Assembly (NCBI GenBank): GCA_032719365.1
Contig: CM064873.1
Location: 39,099,742 to 39,163,741, forward strand
From: Prinsepia uniflora
Taxonomy: Eukaryota; Streptophyta; Magnoliopsida; Rosales; Rosaceae
Length of the DNA: 64,000 bases
Direction: 5' to 3'
The translations under genes were made by a program, and so were the position numbers. The notes under the pieces were generated by a model. The model was not told the origin of the DNA, ran no database searches, and saw only the letters and a list, made by a program, of their open reading frames with translations. Below, in pieces: positions 11,742-23,500 of the stretch. Position 1 is the stretch's first letter; each line of letters begins with the position of its first letter.

Positions 11742-12455
11742 TTATATATGAATTGTCACCTCCGGGGAGGGTCGTTGGCCTGGGTGGACCCCGGAGTAGT
11801 CACGGAGCACTAACTGAGTGGAGCCACCCCCGTTGGATTCATTACTCTCAGAAAGGTTATGGATTATAACCTCTAGGGAGGGTCATTGATCTACGGACAT
11901 TGACCTGGGTGGACCCTGGAGAGACTTGGGTTTGAGACCCCGGGTAGCACGCGCGTAGCTCTAGATACCGTGACAGGATTGGTTATATGAAATATATGGA
12001 TAAACATGATTTCAATTGGATTTGTGAAATTGTGTTTTATGATAATAAATGGATTTGGGCTGAGATCCTGCATATGTTTACTATGTTATGGTTTTCTGTA
12101 AATTGTTTTGGGCAGGAGCCCGTATGGATGTGGTTGTTTAAACATATGTGATTGGATAAATAGTTTTACTATGCATGCATGCTTTTTAGTGAAGGGTATA
12201 AAAGTCCTTTATAAAATGTATTTACGAACTATTTCTTTTTTCCACTCACAGACTTTCTATTTTCAATGCACTTCAGGCTGAATACGGTGCAGACTATAGT
12301 AGAGGCCGAGACATCACATATCTCCTCCGGATCCTGGCGTACTCTGGAAGCCGGAAGGCTAAAGGTTTTAATTTTCCCTGATCTGACACTCCATGTCAGA
12401 CGGGATCAGGAATGTTCCTCGTTAATCCCGGGGGGATTGGGGACGGGTCCTGACA
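11742..12455 (+). mobile_element. right end of the broken host LTR
   Basis: The sequence parallels 7,600-8,353 of the solo LTR: the CTCCGGGGAGGGTCGTTGGC segment, the GGGTTTGAGACCCC unit, the terminal hairpin CTGACA-CTCCA-TGTCAG at 12,383-12,399, and the end GGGTCCTGACA at 12,455. It completes the LTR whose other parts are at about 4,290-5,630 and 8,354-8,666. Confidence 0.8.
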
Positions 12456-14012
12456 ATGCTGGTCGACATATGTACGATGCCGTCTAGATGACGAAGCCAT
12501 TTAAGTTGAAATGACACATTTTGGAGAGTCGGGTGAAACCTATTCGATGAAAATCGATCGCCCTTCACTCAACGGCGGAAGTTTAGAGCATGGACGAAAT
12601 TAATTGATGACCATACAGTACAATTTTACCTGCCAATACCTATTTGTTTCGTCAACTTCACTCCACACTTGGGAGTGTGTGTCAGAGCAGTACCAGAACT
12701 TACTCAAAGTACGTGCGCCCGTAAGGGACCTGAGGGGTTTAAAACATAAGGGTTAGTAGACCCAATTGTTATTTTAGTGTAAAATCATTTTCAATAAATA
12801 ACCTTTAACCCCTCGTTTTTTAATAAAACCAAAAACAGTTATAACATACTTGTATGTAATACGAGAAATATAATATCAATAATTTAATAATAATCTGGTT
12901 AACATTATCATATGAGCCATGCAGAAACCATAAATATTTCACAATATCAACCCACATCATAATTGCTCATGCGTCGCTTTGAGTCTCATACTCGAAACAT
13001 ACACTGAGTATCCTTGCTTGGTACACGACCATGTAAAACCTAGGTGCCTTGCACTGTCACCTCATGTCCCCTAGAGCTCGAGGAACAAGCTAGCGCACTA
13101 CTAACTAGTATTACATGCGGCGCAGGTGATCAATCACGTGAAGGTTGATCTGTGGCCATATAGACGGGTACATAATACTAGCGACTCCTAAGTGGGTTCT
13201 AAACCTCTCAATCTCATCAATGCCTTGAGGACTCATATGCAATGCAACATGTGACTCTAGCATACGACTAAGCATAACCATTATATTATAGGATATCATA
13301 ATAGCCGGGTAAGCATAGTAAACCTTACATCACAAGCACATATCACAAATAATACATAACAAGATATGCATGCTCAAAAAGTATCATAAATGCAAGCATC
13401 GTAAAACATGCGAGTATAAACAATATAAAATCAGCTTTAGGGAGAGGGGTCCACTCACGATGGTCGGGGAGTCAGATCACTCGAAAAATCCAACTCATCT
13501 CAAGCTCCCAACCAGTCCAACCTATGAAGACCATTCACAAAAAGCCAAACTTTATCCCAAAACCCATTCTCAATGCTAAACTCCCTAGGGATAGTCCAAT
13601 ACAGGCCTAAGATTACTTAATATGGACTTACAAAGGTCCTAAACTACCCAATCCTTTTGAAAAGAACGCCTATACATTGCCAGGAGTCAAAAATCGGCTC
13701 TACGCACCTTTTCAAGGCTAGAAAACCATCTAAAACATCCCAAAATGGTCTGAAAGTGTACCCACGGTTGTCGTGGGCTAGGCAAGGCCTCCACGCCCTG
13801 CCATGCGCTAGCAGAGGGCTGGAAAAGTGGCTCACACACCCTACGCACCCCCAAGCGCGGACACGGGCCCCCACACGCACGTCACTATTCTCTACGTGTG
13901 TGCTACTGTGTCCGCACATATGCACAGTGTCACACGCGTCGCATCGCCCATATGATGAAGCTAGCACGCGTCCTTCATGCCATAAATGGATTTTTTGAGT
14001 CGGGGTGTGTCA
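12456..14012 (-). mobile_element. minus-strand LTR of a second group
   Basis: On the minus strand it starts TGACACACCCCGACTC at 14,012. It shares long stretches with the plus-strand element around 40,860-41,275, 43,898-44,355 and 47,958-48,034, for example the GTGAGTGGACCCCTCTCCCTAAAG segment. Its other end is cut by the host LTR ending at 12,455. It is called an LTR from the terminal sequence and the structure of its relatives. No coding region is seen. Confidence 0.6.
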
Positions 14013-14252
14013 TGAAAGATATTCAATTTAGATTTTAATGAATGTTAAATGACTTTATTTGATTTCAAAGGTATTTTTATGTAACAAATTAACATGATTT
14101 GCTTAACTATGTAAAGTCACTACTTTTAGAAAGATAACTCTGTTACTCAAATTTTGAGAGGTTGTAACTTGTAATGGAACACATATTTGCTTCAAAATAT
14201 TATTCTATATGCTATCTGATATGCTGTTTTTGGGTGGGCAATGGGCAGGTCA
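14013..14252. other. AT-rich spacer, no gene seen
   Basis: About 240 bp of AT-rich DNA between two LTRs. No frame or known repeat was recognised. Confidence 0.5.
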
Positions 14253-16873
14253 TGTAACGACCCGAACTTTCGTAAATATTTTTTTATTGTAAAATTACCA
14301 TTTTGTCCCTAGAGGGGAAAAAATTGACTTTTGACCTGGGAAATATTTAGGACTTTAACCCATGACCGTGACGTAGATTGGGACGTCACGAGTCCGTAGG
14401 CAGGCGGCACATAAAAAACGGATGTACGACAAAAAATTTATGGTCACGGGAGTAAAATCGATTAAACATATGACCCAGGGGTTTAAATTAAAATAATAAT
14501 ATATTAATGTAATCTAACATAAAGCTGAAATTAATCTAGACCCCATTGGTTGAATATTCTATACTTTATTTCTTTCATGCAATCCTAGCCATTCATCCTA
14601 ACTCCCAGATTACATCTGGAACATTGATCCCATCTCTTTTCCTCTTTATCTGATCAGACCTCTCTCTCTCTCTCTCTCTCACCTTCATATTTTCTCAAAC
14701 CGCGAACACACATGGCTCACCCCTCAAACAAACACTCCACAGCTCACCACTCTCCCTTATTTGTTCCTCCCCGGTCACAGATCAAGCAAGCACAATCTCA
14801 CCACCCTCACCTTCACCAGCCATCACCACCAGTTCCTCCACCCCTGTCTGTAAAACCCGACAACCCCCCAGACCCGAAAAGGGAAAAACCAGCCCCAAAG
14901 AACACGACCGTTCAAACCTCATGACCAGGGCTCGAACCAACGTAGGGCTAGGCTTGCTAGGACGGTAGGAGGACTGAGGACTGGACGGGACGACCTGCGA
15001 CGGCGACACGACGGCGGTAAGCCAGAAAGCCCGAGAGGCTTCATTTTCTTCCATATTTCGAAATGACCAGTTTTGACGTTGTGTTTCATTCCTCACTTTT
15101 GGGACGTGTTTTAGGGACATTGACGATCAAGTAGAACCTGTTTTCGAGGTTGGAAACAGAAGGAGTCGACGGAAAAGAAGACCGGAGCTGGCTATCGATT
15201 CCCCTTCGAGTTATAGGTAGTTTTTCCATTTTGGTTTCTAGTTTTCAGGCCACGGAAATCTAGGGTAGGATTAGACGAGTCTTTAGGGCCAAGTCTGATC
15301 GAAAATGATGGCGAAAGACGGAATCTGGGATTGGGTCAAGCCACGGGTCAACAGTGACCGGGTTTCAGGACTCCGAGTTGACCCGATCAAACGGTCGTGA
15401 TGACATCATCATACTGAAGTCAGCAGTGACGTCATGATGATGTCATCATGTCAGAAACTGTCAGACCAAGGACCAACCAGAGAGTGACACGTGTCCTCTG
15501 ACACTGTCAGGGCTGAAGTCAATAGACACTGTAGGAGCGTTGACCATCCTTTGACCAGGCGCGTGGGGGGCGCATGTGAACAGTAATTTTGGTGGGACCA
15601 GTACCATTTTCAAGGTTTCGACAATATGAATCCAATGGCAGTGGTTTCGTGTCAATCGGAGATCGTTAAATTGGTCAAATTAGGGTTTAAAGCCTCAGGA
15701 AGCGTGTTTGGACGGCTTTCCCAGGCCGGTTTCATTCTAGGGCTTCATATTTGAGTTGTAGGAATCTATAGTGACCTTTATGTGTACTTTGGACTTGACA
15801 GGAATTGTACGTATGCACCAGGACAGGTTTATACATCCAGTTAGCGGTGGGACCGGACTGTGAGTGGGCCTTTGATTTCGTTAAACCCTAGCATGCATAA
15901 CTATTTTACTTTATATATATTTATGATTCAAGAAAAAGCATCTGATTATCTTGAGTTATGAGTATGGCATGTATTTCGATGTTTGGGCATGAGACCCGTC
16001 TGGTTAGATATGCACAGTTTTGAGTTATATATATATATATATATATATGGATTTCGATGATTATCTTTAGTCCTGCACTGTATAGATCTACCCTAGTGAT
16101 ACTATCTCCTCCGGATGTGGGTACCCAGAGTGGTCACGGCGCAATGCCTGCGAATGGTCATTCTAAGGAGGGACCCGACCGTAGGGTGACTCAGGAGCAT
16201 GGTTGCTATGATTGGACGTCTGGGACGTCAGGCATCTGGGATGCCATACCCGGATTGGGTTCGAGATTTGGACTCGGGATTGACACCCCGGATGGCACGC
16301 GTAGCCTTGGGACTGTGACCTTATTGGACGTCTGGGACGCCAGACATCTGGGATGTCAGGGTTGGGATGTATAATGCAGTGGCTGATGTTATGATTATGA
16401 TTATATTATTCTGTTATGCTTATATGATATGCTATTATGGTTTTCGATTCTGATGCATGCATGTTTTGGAAAACGGAGGGATAAAACCGTATGTTACTTT
16501 ATGATTAAACTGTTTTATAAACTTTATGTTTCTGGCCCATTCACCCTTAAGTGTTTTATTGACCCCTCCAGGTCATGCTACTGAGGAGGACGAGGATCCC
16601 GAGGCAGAGGCATAAGTTAACGTTGTGCACCTGAACCCTACTTCTGGGTAGGTCGGCACCTAAGGAAACTTTAGGAGTCGTGTTCATCATTTGTGTTGTA
16701 AGCTTTCTCTGGTCTAACACTGTTTTATTTTTGGACGATTTGTATGACTTAATTTGGATATTTATGCATTTGATTTTGCATTAAGGGTAAATTTGGTATT
16801 CTAAGGTCGTGTGTCAGACGGGAGCAGAGCACATCCCCGGGTGGTCCTAGGGGGATCGGGGCGGGTCTTGTCA
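14253..16873 (+). mobile_element. 5' LTR of a degenerate Ty3/Gypsy element
   Basis: It begins TGTAACGACCCG and ends GGGTCTTGTCA, 2,621 bp, and is followed three bases later by a primer-binding site. It contains the conserved GTGACGTAG...GACGTCACGA block near 14,367, a TGACGTCA motif near 15,427, a TA repeat at about 16,026-16,048 and an array of 15-nt hairpins at 16,215-16,357. The solo LTR at 41,276-43,897 is the nearest relative in gross layout. No matching 3' LTR exists in the window, because the element is broken at about 18,330. Confidence 0.88.
16215..16357 (+). repeat. array of 15-nt hairpins with 6-bp arms and TGG loop
   Basis: Four units: GACGTC-TGG-GACGTC (16,215-16,229), GGCATC-TGG-GATGCC (16,231-16,245), GACGTC-TGG-GACGCC (16,327-16,341, one mismatch) and GACATC-TGG-GATGTC (16,343-16,357). 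Units within each pair are one base apart. The arms differ but remain complementary while the TGG loop is constant. The reverse-strand LTR at 31,127-33,967 has the same array. Confidence 0.9.
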
Positions 16874-16876
16874 ACT

Positions 16877-16888
16877 TGGTATCAGAGC
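16877..16888 (+). other. primer-binding site, initiator Met-tRNA type
   Basis: TGGTATCAGAGC lies three bases after the LTR end. It is complementary to the 3' end of plant initiator methionine tRNA, the usual primer of these Gypsy elements. Confidence 0.9.
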
Positions 16889-16900
16889 ACTAGGTTGTGG

Positions 16901-16940
16901 TCAGCATGCTAGACTAGCGGTCAGCATGCTAGACTAGCGG
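16901..16940 (+). repeat. 20-bp perfect tandem duplication in the leader
   Basis: TCAGCATGCTAGACTAGCGG occurs twice head to tail (16,901-16,920 and 16,921-16,940) between the primer site and gag. Confidence 0.95.
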
Positions 16941-17007
16941 TCAGTACTTGGTACTTTTGATGTTTAAAGATGTTGTTATCGAATCTATGCTTCTTAAACA
17001 GTTGGTT

Positions 17008-18329
17008 ATGCCTCCAAGGAGAATTCCTCAAGCACGGACTGACGAGGAAGTAGCTAGAAAGATGGAGTGTGCGAGTATCGAACAGGCTCAACGTTTGGGA
17101 GCCACACATTTCAATGGGGGGTCAAACCCCGAGGAAGCTCACGAATGGATAGCTAGATGGGAGAGGATCTTTACTGTGATGCATTTCCCACCGGGCGAGC
17201 GTGTGATATTGGCGACCTTCTTATTGGAAGGCGGGGCCTACCAGTGGTCATACGGCTTGGAGATGTCGGGTTGGTCCGTTCACACTACTACTTGGGAGGT
17301 CTTTCGTGCGAGATTCTTGGACTAGTACTACCCGCGATCCTTTCGCACTGCCCGTGAGGCAGAGTTTCTACAGTTTGAGCAAGGCGATATGTTAGTGACG
17401 GAGTATGAGCAGACCTTTGTGAGGCTATCTTGGTTTGCAGCAGCCTTTGTGAGCACAAAAGAGGATAAGTTTCAGCGGTTTGAGCTTGGACTCCGAGCGG
17501 ATATCTGGGCAGGTGTGATAGCTACCAGCTATGCTACTCTGAGAGACATGGTCGACGTAGCGGTTCGTGTCGAGGCCAGTCTGGCAGCACACCAAGCACG
17601 ACAGTCTTCAGGAGAGGGGCGACGTCGGGATTGCCCATACCTTGGACCCATGTACCATCAGGGCTCGAAGGGAGGACATTACAGAGGGTCACCATCATCT
17701 TTGCGGGGTCGTGGCTGGTCTGGTCGACATGGAGGCTCTCAGAGATCAGGATCGAGGTCTGGCTCAGGATAACATTCATCATGGAGTGGTGCATCTAGTG
17801 GATCTTCGGATAGGCCGAGGACAGTTAACTATTTTGCTTGCGGAGGATCAAGCCATTATGCCCCAACTTTGTCCAGGGGCAACGATGTAGGAGGCACCAG
17901 TGCAGTGCAGAGTTCAGCTCCGAACATTGTCGGGGGCCGAGGAAAGGGAGGTGATCACAGTACTGAGTGTGGCGCGCGTGGGCGCGGACAGACTTCTGGA
18001 CCCAGGGCTCGAGTATTTGCAGTGACCCAGCAACAGGCTAGGTCAGCCCCAGGTGTGGTTACAGGTACTCTTCATATCTCTAATCTTGTTGTACGTGTGT
18101 TGATGGATGCTGGGGCTACTCATTCCTTTATTTCGAGGAGTTGTGCGGGTATGCTAGATTGTGAGGTGTCAGCTTTGGATAATGAGATGGGTGTTAGCAC
18201 ACCGATGGGGGTTGTATACATAGTGAATCATGTGATTCAGAGGTGTCCGGTGAGAGTAGAGGATGTGGATTTACTAGCTGATCTAATCATTATGGATATT
18301 CATGACTTTGATATCATCTTGGGGATGGT
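17008..18329 (+). pseudogene. Ty3/Gypsy gag-protease, dead and 3'-truncated
   Basis: One reading frame runs from ATG 17,008 to 18,329 and is broken by two stop codons, TAG at 17,323-17,325 (where the related gag at 51,046 has Gln) and TAA at 17,770-17,772. The N-terminal part has the retrotransposon gag domain, with motifs such as AQRLGATHF and WIARWERIF. The zinc knuckle is decayed: around YFACGGSSHY only one cysteine and the histidine of the usual CX2CX4HX4C remain. A pepsin-like protease follows with DAGATHSF near 18,107, where DSGATHSF or DTGATHSF is usual, and continues to DFDIILGM. Reverse transcriptase, RNase H and integrase are absent because the frame joins transposase DNA of opposite orientation at about 18,330. 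It cannot make a working protein. Confidence 0.9.
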
Positions 18330-19190
18330 ATCAAATATATTCTCGATAATATTTCTCGTTGAAGCATGACGAAGATTTAACCCAACTGTTTCACGATCTT
18401 TACCAACATATCCTTGAAGATGGTATCGAACACCCTAAAAGGGAGCTAAAAATTGACAACGATTTGTAAATCAACAATCCACTAGGAAATATTTTCCTCA
18501 TGAATAGCCAACAAGCAATTATTTGTTAAAATATTATCCAAGAAAAATGAATTAATATTTACTTCTTAAATATCTTGTGGTACCTTAAATCCATTCCTCC
18601 TTGAGAAAGCATCACTTAGCACTCTAGAATCATAAGCTGAATCCTTCCATCCATTAAGAACATATATGAATTCCAACTCAAAGTTACAATCAGCTAATAC
18701 ATTTTGTGAATTTATTTATGGCGATCACGAAAACTAAGTTGCTTGTTTGCTTTTACCATTGCTTGTATGTGCGTGCCATAGATGGCTCTAATACAATCCC
18801 AAAATTAAATATAGGAGTTAAATAGCATTATCAATACCAATGTGTAAAAACAACAATAACCATGAAACATTACTTACCTACTTTAAAATAAGAGTAAAAC
18901 CTTGTACTTTTTATTATTTTTGTCGGAACTGTGGATCTAGGGTTTACCATCATCCCAAGTGTCATCGTGTTTAAAGCCTTAAGAATTTTGTGAAAAATTT
19001 TGATTGTTGTGAAATGTAATCGATAGGTGTCATGTGTTACAATATCGAGAATTTTGACCAACAGTCCAACATAAATCTGGTGTCTCTTAATTCTGACTTC
19101 TCTCTAAGAATAATGCATAACTTAAAGAGTTTATGCTCTTCCCCTCATCACAAAATCAAAATTTGCACAAAAATTCACCATAAATATTGT
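18330..19190 (-). pseudogene. PIF/Harbinger transposase, degenerate
   Basis: Read on the minus strand, a series of family motifs appears in the right order across three frames. HKLFKLCIILRE and LRDTRF lie near 19,150-19,080. RFYSYFK near 18,880 and CIRAIYGTHI near 18,797 flank a likely intron. QNVLADCNFELEFIYVLNGW and DSRVLSDAF lie at 18,706-18,600, KYFLVDC and GVRYHLQGY near 18,490-18,400, and NLRHASTRNIIENIF near 18,385-18,335. These match the DDE_Tnp_4 domain of plant PIF/Harbinger transposases (ALP1/HARBI1-like; family forms DCIGAIDGTHI, SAHDSRVL and NLRHASARNVIERIFG). There are at least two in-frame stops and several frame changes, and the C-terminus is cut at the Gypsy junction. Terminal inverted repeats were not identified. 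Confidence 0.88.
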
Positions 19191-19544
19191 GGTGTCAGAC
19201 TCAGTGATGAAAATGTCGCCAATATCGGCGAAATGTCGCCCGAAATTTCGTTAAAATTGGCCGACGGCACATAAGGCGGCGGCCAGGGGGAGGGGGGGGG
19301 AAAGAAATTTCGCGAAATTTCGACATTTCGTTTTATTTTAAGCTCACGGATCTCATTATTTTATGAAAACGATTGAAATAGGATCAAAGTTCATGAAAAT
19401 CGGACGTAAAACATGTGAATTCCAGTCGGGTCATGCCGCCGGGTCAAAAAATCCGAATGGCAGACCCGTGGGAGGAAGAAGGAGACTCTAAAATAGTGTT
19501 ATTTGATTTACTTTATATATTATACCATTATTATATTGTCAACT

Positions 19545-19630
19545 ATGTTGGGCTAGTTGAGTTGGTTGGGCTTTAGAAATTTTCTCTTTAAATAACCAGG
19601 AGTCCTTGGTTCGAACCAGGACCCTCACAT
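19545..19630 (+). repeat. tRNA-like patch, possible SINE head
   Basis: GGGCTAGTTGAGTTGGTTGG resembles a Pol III A box region, and CCTTGGTTCGAACCAGGA about 60 nt downstream holds a B-box-like GGTTCGAACC. A T-rich tail follows. The spacing suits a tRNA-derived SINE. It does not fold into an intact tRNA by eye, so it is not called a tRNA gene. Confidence 0.4.
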
Positions 19631-20062
19631 GCTTTTATTTTTTTCAAATGTTTTTCTTTTTTTTTAATTCGTTTTTTTAAAAGCTTTTATTTTTTCAAAT
19701 ATTTTCCTTTTTCTTTAATTCTTTTTTTCAAATGTTTTTCTTTTTTTTAATTCGTTTTTTCAAATGTTTAAAATTCGTTTTTCAAATGTTTTCCTTTTTT
19801 TTTTTAATTTGTTTTTTCAAATTTTCTCTTTAAATAACCAGGGGTCCTTGGTTCGAACCAGGACCCTCACATGCTTTTATTTTTTTCAAATGTTTTTCCT
19901 TTTTTTTAATTCGTTTTTTTAAAAGCTTTTATTTTTTCAAATATTTTCCTTTTTCTTTAATTCTTTTTTTCAAATGTTTTTCTTTTTTTTAATTCGTTTT
20001 TTCAAATGTTTAAAATTCGTTTTTCAAATGTTTTCCTTTTTTTTTTAATTTGTTTTTTCAAA
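19581..20062 (+). repeat. tandem duplication, period 242 bp
   Basis: The block starting TTTCTCTTTAAATAACCAGG at 19,581 recurs at 19,823 nearly base for base, including the B-box-like GGTTCGAACCAGGACCCTC and the following T-rich runs with TTCAAATG. There are two copies. Confidence 0.9.
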
Positions 20063-20565
20063 TGTTTTCTTTCTTTTTTTTCAAATTCGTTTTTTCAAAT
20101 ATTTTTCTTTTTCTTCCAATTTTAAATATATGATTTCTTTCCAATTTTTGAATAAAGATTAACTCTATTTTTTCATCTTTTTTTTTTCTAATTTTAAATA
20201 TATTTACTCATTTTATAATTTTTCTTCCAATGACATTTTTTTTTATGTTTTTAATTATGTTTACATTCAATTATAGTAATTCATTTCAATTTATGTTTAT
20301 ATTTAAAATTTTATATTATTAATTATCGGCAGAACCCTATTATATCTATTATTCATCATATATTTATTATATCAAAATCATTTTATAGTTTTTATTAGTC
20401 CTATATAATCATCATTAGGTACTTAAATTTTTCCCAAAATTTCATTCCAACTTTTAGACCTAATTTCCGTCATTTTTGTTAACCGTAAACGATATCGATA
20501 TTTGAGACGAAATATCCATAAATTTAACTAGCGATATATACGTCGATATCGATATTTCAATCCTT

Positions 20566-23500
20566 AGTCAGACCTAATGTCTCTCCAGAAAGAAATATAA
20601 AAAACAGGTTGTTGAATTTATTTACCGTCAGAATTTTATGCCGGTGATGAACATTCTAAACTAGGACTCTCTTAATCACTGTTAAGACCAGATTTTCTTC
20701 TTGTCTATAAAAAGAAGTCCAACTCTGATAAAAAAAAATAAAAAGAAGTCCAACATTTTAGGCACCAATTTTTCCAGAGACTTGGAATCGTTGTTTTGAG
20801 CTATTAACGTAAAATTTGTTCACGAGGACTAACCCCTCAAAGCATGCATGCAAGAGAACGAGCATCAGAGCTGTACATGCAAAGGGTACGACATGGCCCA
20901 TGAATCAATGATTGTCGGATTGATAACCCAAGTAATAATATGATCTGCCAACAGTTTTGGGTTGATAGAACCAGTTAATTAATACCTAACCAGCTGATCC
21001 AAAATAAGATGGAGGACTTGTTGCTCGAATAGTCAAGAGTATTTACTTTCAGTAACAGAATAACTAATTAATGATCGAAACTTTGAAATCAAAATCCTGG
21101 TCCTTGCAGATGGAATGTTTTGTTGAATATAATGTAAGCTCTCACCCTTGTTGCAATTAAAGAAGACTATATTACAGAGATCTTCTTCTGCCTTTATATA
21201 ATCAAATCCAAGCAACGCTAAACCTATGCATCCAACTATACCCGTGTGCACGTGCCTACTGCTTTAATATTAACTTCTAATAGACTCCAATTAGAAATTG
21301 ATCAGATTTACGTATCACTCCGGAAACACATAAAGGACTTGTCTTGCGGCATAGTCAAAACTAGAGAGTTTTCATTAGCCTGAGTCTAAATGAAAGAAAA
21401 ATGTTGACTAATTGTGTGAAGAAGCATATGCAGACGTATTATTATGCAACTTTCTCACAAACTCAAATGTTTTTTTTTTTGAACACCTAATGCATCATAC
21501 GGAGAGATAGAGATAACCTTGAAATATCTATATGATATACCTGTGCTTCTTCTGTATAAGTTTTAATTCGAGATATGCAAGGTATCAAACTAAATAAAAG
21601 CATATAAAGGTTTGGTAGCTAATGGTCACCGTACAAATTGCACAATTATGAATTATCAAAGATCCCATAGCAGAAAAAAGGGGGAGTAAAAAAAACCTCA
21701 AGTTCTTTGTAACTTTCTTATCACATATTTTCTCAGTCACCAAGGAAGAAAATAGTACGGAGGAAGTTAGGAGGAGGTAGGTACCTCTCAATATCAGCAA
21801 AACACTGGTTCTTCTTCTGGCTTGTATCAGTATCCTGTGAAATATTCAGAACCAAAAACCAACCCATCAGTTCAGAATTAATGAACAGGAAATTATCCCA
21901 CAAACATAAGAGTTATCAACAAAAGAAATTAAGAAATAGAAAGAAGTAGAGGCAGTTGGAATACAGAGATAATAAGGAGTATCCCACAAATTCATGAACC
22001 CAGACCTCAACTCACTACAGCCATAGAAAATTCATGCACCCAGAACTCAATTCACAAAACCCATAGAAAAATTCATGAACCCAAAACTCATTTCAGAATA
22101 AACCCAACAATTTATTCCTCAATCCTTCAAAATAACCAACATACATGAATTAGAATCAGCCCACAAAATCCATCTTAATAACCAACCTAAATCAGCAATT
22201 AAGTAAAACTAATTTTATATACACTTCGAAATGAATCAGGTTTAATAAAGTATTCCCTCTAATTTGTTGTCCTCCATGTCATTTGTTTCATTTTCTTCCT
22301 CACTGTTTCTTATTTCTCTTTCAACATATTCTCCTTCCATTTCCTCCTGATTAATTGCAACATCTTCATTGAGAATTTGAGACATTAAGGAACTGCCTGA
22401 AAAAATAATAGAAAAAATAAAGAGTACTAGACAAAGGGCATTGAAATTCAACAGTACAACAGTTACCAAAATCAAAAGCCTATATCATTTTAATTAAAGG
22501 AAATACAACAAAGTTCAAGATTTTTATGTCATTGCTACTTTACTGAACAAAGCCTAGTTCCAGTGGCATGAGGTAAACCATAACATTATGCTTCCAAACA
22601 GAACAACATGTGTAATCTTCATGAAGCTGTAAAAAACAACCAAACACAGAAACCCTAAACCCTCACCCTCTCCCGTAGCACTTCTAACCCTGAATTCTAA
22701 AGTATTTTTCTTATAATATAAGTAACATATATAATAAAACCATCGAATTCAAATACTCAACATTGAATACTGTGAGAACTGCGAAGCATGGCTAGCAACG
22801 GATTCAGCTGCAAACCTACCAACCCCTTTATAATGTTATTCAAAATATCCCCACCACAACTGCACAAACACTAACTCTATTTCTCTTTCCTATTTGATAT
22901 AATTTTCTTCCAAACTAAAGGCCCAAATTTCTGACTGAGCTTAGCTACATGCAGCTTCCCCTAACTATCTAATTAATTAATCACCAAACAAATTCAAGGT
23001 TTCTTTGGGACACTCAGTAACTCACCCAAGCAACCATCATCACCTATCTCTATTATAGACGTAAACCGAGTAAAACCCAGCTAAACCTCAGAAAAATGAC
23101 CACATTCAAATCAGCTCCGAAATGCAAAATTATCCATTCAAAATTTAACCAAGTAAAAGCAATATAAAAAGTCCAGCAACATAGCAAAACCAGAATAACT
23201 AAAAATAAGAAATTAGAACTCATTTCAGTTGCTTCCATTGGTGTCTAACTCGAAAAAACATTACCCTCCTATTGATGCGAACAGATATCATATAGAAACA
23301 GTAACCAATGTTAAAAAACTACAGAAAGAAACAACCCAGAAGAAAAATTGGCGAAAAGAACTTACATTTGGTGTTTTTGAGTTCCTTCACAGAAATTGAA
23401 GAGAAAAGCGCGAACGGTGCAGGTTTTTTTTCAGTACAGATGGATAGTGAAATCTCAAATGTAAGCTTTTCAGAGTTTACATATAAAAGGTTTAAGAAGC

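Larger units (their letters stand above)
19201..20565. mobile_element. non-autonomous TIR element with 7-bp flanking duplication
   Basis: The stretch is bounded on both sides by GTCAGAC (19,194-19,200 and 20,566-20,572). Its ends are imperfect inverted repeats: the left starts TCAGTGATGAAAATGTCGCC, and the right, read in reverse, starts TAAGGATTGAAATATCGATA. Both ends are full of ATATCG/CGATAT strings. The inside is AT-rich, non-coding, and contains a tandem duplication and a tRNA-like patch. It sits at the N-terminal side of the Harbinger pseudogene and so inserted after it. A second copy of one end is at 56,284. The superfamily is unsure; the 7-bp duplication is unlike the 3 bp of Harbinger and could be a decayed 8- or 9-bp one. 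Confidence 0.6.

Noticed and set aside
19545..19630. Functional tRNA gene
   Set aside because: A- and B-box-like strings are present but no full cloverleaf or acceptor stem could be formed by eye.
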